From the NCBI GenBank assembly GCA_031409875.1, contig JANNYB010000077.1, forward strand, positions 51,447-115,446: a DNA stretch of 64,000 bases, in the 5' to 3' direction. Under the pieces are notes generated by a model. It made no database searches. It was not told where the DNA came from and saw nothing but the letters and a program-made list of their open reading frames with translations. This document shows positions 61,749-64,000 of this stretch, one piece after another. Each line of letters opens with the position of its first letter. The stretch's first letter is position 1. Source of the stretch: CALMEH01 sp031409875. Its GTDB lineage: Bacteria; Acidobacteriota; Blastocatellia; Pyrinomonadales; Pyrinomonadaceae. Position numbers and translations under genes: made by a program.

Positions 61749-62564
61749 ATGACACAAAACCTTATCAGCGTGCGAGTTTGGGGCGATTATGCTTGTTTCA
61801 CTCGTCCTGAAATGAAAGTCGAGCGAGTTTCGTATCCGATAATGACACCATCGGCGGCTCGCGGGATTTTGGAAGCGATTTTTTGGAAACCGCAGATGTT
61901 TTATCTGATTGATTCAATCAAGGTTATAAAACGCGGCGTGTGGACTTCGTTTCGACGAAATGAGGTGACGAAACGCATCAGTTTAAGCCAAGCAAAATCG
62001 GCGATGGCGGGAACGGGTGAAATTTCGACCATCAAAGCCGGTGGCGGTGCGGATGATGCCACGCAACGCAACATGTTGGCGTTAAAAAGCGTGGAATATA
62101 TCATCACGGCGGAAGTCGTTTTGAGCGATCTTGGCAAACATTCAAACCAAGTTTTGCCGAAATATAAAGAGGAAATCGAGCGGCGAGTTCGCGGCGGAAA
62201 ATGTTTTCATCGTCCGAGTTTGGGCGTTCGTGAATTTTCGGCTGATTTTGATTGGGTTGAAAATCCAAATGATTTTTCGCCCGAAACCGTCTGGAATGAA
62301 CCGCTTGGATTGATGCTTTATGATGTTTTTTCGCATCAGGAACGTGCGGTCGGTTTCAGGTTTTTGGACGGCGAAGATTATGCCGATAATCAAGTTCCGC
62401 TTTTTGCAACTGAAATATCGAAAAAGAAAAAGGGGAAACCTTTGACCGACGGCGTTTTAGTCAAACCTTCGGCTTCGTTTTTCTTGGCGGAACTTAAAGA
62501 TTCGGTGATGGATTGCCACCCAAATTCGGTCAAAATAATTCAGATGAAAGGAGGCGTAACATAA
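61749..62564 (+). CDS. cas5c: Cas5c, type I-C crRNA endonuclease and Cascade subunit
   Basis: 271 residues: VRVWGDYACFTRPEMKVERV at the start, SYPIMTPSAARGILEAIFW, KPSLGVREFSADFDWVEN-type segment (RPSLGVREFSADFDWVE). In type I-C systems Cas5c processes the pre-crRNA, replacing Cas6. A strong AAAGGAGGT lies before the ATG. Stop TAA shares one base with the next start (TAATG), so translation is coupled to cas8c. Confidence 0.95.
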   Translation: MTQNLISVRVWGDYACFTRPEMKVERVSYPIMTPSAARGILEAIFWKPQMFYLIDSIKVIKRGVWTSFRRNEVTKRISLSQAKSAMAGTGEISTIKAGGGADDATQRNMLALKSVEYIITAEVVLSDLGKHSNQVLPKYKEEIERRVRGGKCFHRPSLGVREFSADFDWVENPNDFSPETVWNEPLGLMLYDVFSHQERAVGFRFLDGEDYADNQVPLFATEISKKKKGKPLTDGVLVKPSASFFLAELKDSVMDCHPNSVKIIQMKGGVT

Positions 62565-64000
62565 TGCTTTTACAAGCCTTAAACGAATTTTACGGACGAG
62601 CGACTCGTGACGGATTGATTCAAGAAGCCGCGTTTACCGGAAAATATATCCGGTGGAATATTCCTTTGAAACTTGACGGAAGTTTGGAAGGAATCGGTTT
62701 GACGGAAAACCCAAAAATCATTAACGGCGGACGGCTTTTCAGCCTTCCCAAAACAGAACGCAAGAAAGTTGCGGGCGGCGTTGCCGAATTTTTGTGGGAC
62801 AGTTTGGAAGCCGTGTTTTGTCTGAATCCGGACTTTGATTCGGTTGAGCCAAACGAAAGAAAACTAGCTTCGCAAATCGCAAATCGCAAAGCTAAGTTTG
62901 ATGATTTTTGGCGACAAATCGAAGAAGCATTTACGGAAACAAATTCGCCGATGCTGAAAGCCGTTTTGCAGTTTCGTGATAATTTTCAATCGCTTGAAAC
63001 ACCCGAATTTCTGCGTTGGGCAGTTTTGAAAGAAGGAGAAAATCCTTGTTGGCTAATAAAAACGGCAAACGGCACGCAAGAAAAGTTCAAAACCGAGAAT
63101 TTTACCTTCCAAGTAAATGGAGAATTTCTCTTTGAAAATGAAGAGTTGCGGCAATTTTGGCGAAAATCGTTTGCTGATGAACGCAGTTCAAGCGAAGGTG
63201 AATCGAAGAAAGGACTTTGTTTAGTTTCGGGCAAATCCGATGTCGCAATTTCGGCTTCGCATCCCAAAATAAAAGGTGTTCCGGGAGCGTTGGCAATGGG
63301 AGCAAGTTTAATTTCGTTCGATAAAGATTCATTCCGCTCTTACGGGTTAGAGAAAAACTATAATTCGCCGGTTTCATTTTCGGCGGTCGAAAGTTATGTG
63401 AATTCCTTGAATTATTTGCTTTCAAGTCAACGAAACCGTTTAAAGATCGGAGACACTTCGCTACTTTATTGGGCGAACAAAAGTGATGACGTGCCTGATA
63501 TGTTTGCTCAACTTTTTGAACAACCGGACGAAAAAACGCTCGAAAATTTTATGAAAGCACCGTTTCGCGGCGATGATTTTTTGCCCGAAATTGAAGGCGA
63601 ACAATTTTTCAGTGTTACATTGGGCGGAAATGCAGGTCGCGTGGTCGTCAGAAATTGGATGCAAATGACGGTTTCGGACGCAATCAAAAATTTTGATAAG
63701 TGGTTTGAAGATTTGCAGATTATCAAAATGCGTTCACACGATAACGACAAAATTCCGCCGTTTAATTTGTTTTTGTTGGCGAGAGCAACCGTTCGAGATG
63801 CCAAAGATTTGCGTCCCGAAGTGCCGACCCAACTTTATCGGGCGGCGTTGGAAAATCATAAACCGTCGTTGCTTTTGGCAAAAGGTTTGTTGGACAGAAT
63901 CGCGGTTGATTTAGCCAAAGACGGCAAAAAATCTTTAACCAATTTATCGCGTTTCGCATTGCTGAAACTGATTATCAACCGAAACGAAAAGGAGAAATCG
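62564..64000 (+). CDS. cas8c: Cas8c/Csd1, type I-C Cascade large subunit, partial
   Basis: 479 codons to the right window edge; the stop is outside. Starts MLLQALNEFYGRATRDGLI; AGGAGG upstream lies in the end of cas5c. Sequences such as SGKSDVAISASHPKIKGVPG, LGLEKNYNSP-type (YGLEKNYNSPVSF) and LLYWANKSDD match Csd1. It recognises the PAM in the I-C Cascade. Complete family members run ~550-600 residues, so most of it is here. Confidence 0.95.
   Translation, partial: MLLQALNEFYGRATRDGLIQEAAFTGKYIRWNIPLKLDGSLEGIGLTENPKIINGGRLFSLPKTERKKVAGGVAEFLWDSLEAVFCLNPDFDSVEPNERKLASQIANRKAKFDDFWRQIEEAFTETNSPMLKAVLQFRDNFQSLETPEFLRWAVLKEGENPCWLIKTANGTQEKFKTENFTFQVNGEFLFENEELRQFWRKSFADERSSSEGESKKGLCLVSGKSDVAISASHPKIKGVPGALAMGASLISFDKDSFRSYGLEKNYNSPVSFSAVESYVNSLNYLLSSQRNRLKIGDTSLLYWANKSDDVPDMFAQLFEQPDEKTLENFMKAPFRGDDFLPEIEGEQFFSVTLGGNAGRVVVRNWMQMTVSDAIKNFDKWFEDLQIIKMRSHDNDKIPPFNLFLLARATVRDAKDLRPEVPTQLYRAALENHKPSLLLAKGLLDRIAVDLAKDGKKSLTNLSRFALLKLIINRNEKEKS

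Overview
The window looks like a chromosomal segment of an Acidobacteriota bacterium, most likely class Blastocatellia. This is an inference from gene content: an ECF sigma factor next to a Ser/Thr kinase with WD40 repeats, many large secreted proteins with FG-GAP/VCBS-type repeats of the DFDGDGKTD..FRPS kind, a DUF305 plus LVIVD-repeat pair, winged-helix/TPR regulators, and arginine synthesis through an N-acyl-ornithine carbamoyltransferase. The DNA is moderately AT-rich. Genes run on both strands in short runs. I found no rRNA, tRNA or prophage.

Layout. 1-3.6 kb: two related VapB-like antitoxins, one with an internally deleted vapC behind it, and a DUF305/LVIVD pair. 3.7-13.5 kb: housekeeping genes (uvrA, a YeiH-type exporter, DUF4197, gpmA, folC, an amidase, accD). 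13.8-23 kb: a secreted VCBS protein, an ECF sigma factor, a WD40 kinase and three small secreted proteins, punctuated by four copies of a ~140-bp nested palindrome. 23-35.5 kb: an inositol-phosphatase-type enzyme, esterase, pgpA, rimO, argB, an acylornithine carbamoyltransferase, DUF2695, HAD, a YhcG-type nuclease and an acyltransferase. 35.7-46 kb: a reprolysin-like metalloprotease, a phosphoesterase, a winged-helix/TPR regulator and two delta-60/VCBS proteins. 46-58.9 kb: a queuosine-precursor transporter, lysoplasmalogenase, purD, a zinc-ribbon protein, a four-helix-bundle gene between inverted repeats, an APC permease behind a structured leader, a matrixin protease, a polysaccharide export protein, an MBL hydrolase and an SDR. 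59.2-64 kb: the start of a type I-C CRISPR-cas operon (cas3, cas5c, cas8c), with a MITE-like element ending just before cas3. The CRISPR array and the remaining cas genes are not in the window.

The most unusual content is non-coding. There are several families of palindromic elements: (A) ~140-bp elements whose two inner hairpins keep complementary GCGAAGC/GCTTCGC loops while the stems change with pairing kept; (B) ~230-bp multi-hairpin elements; (C) a GC-rich palindrome that also lies inside coding sequence in different reading frames (folC, kinase) and beside the exporter start; and (D) many 3'-end inverted repeats built from short locus-specific words. The best candidates for something undescribed are family A, the APC-permease leader, and the inverted-repeat-bounded four-helix-bundle cassette.
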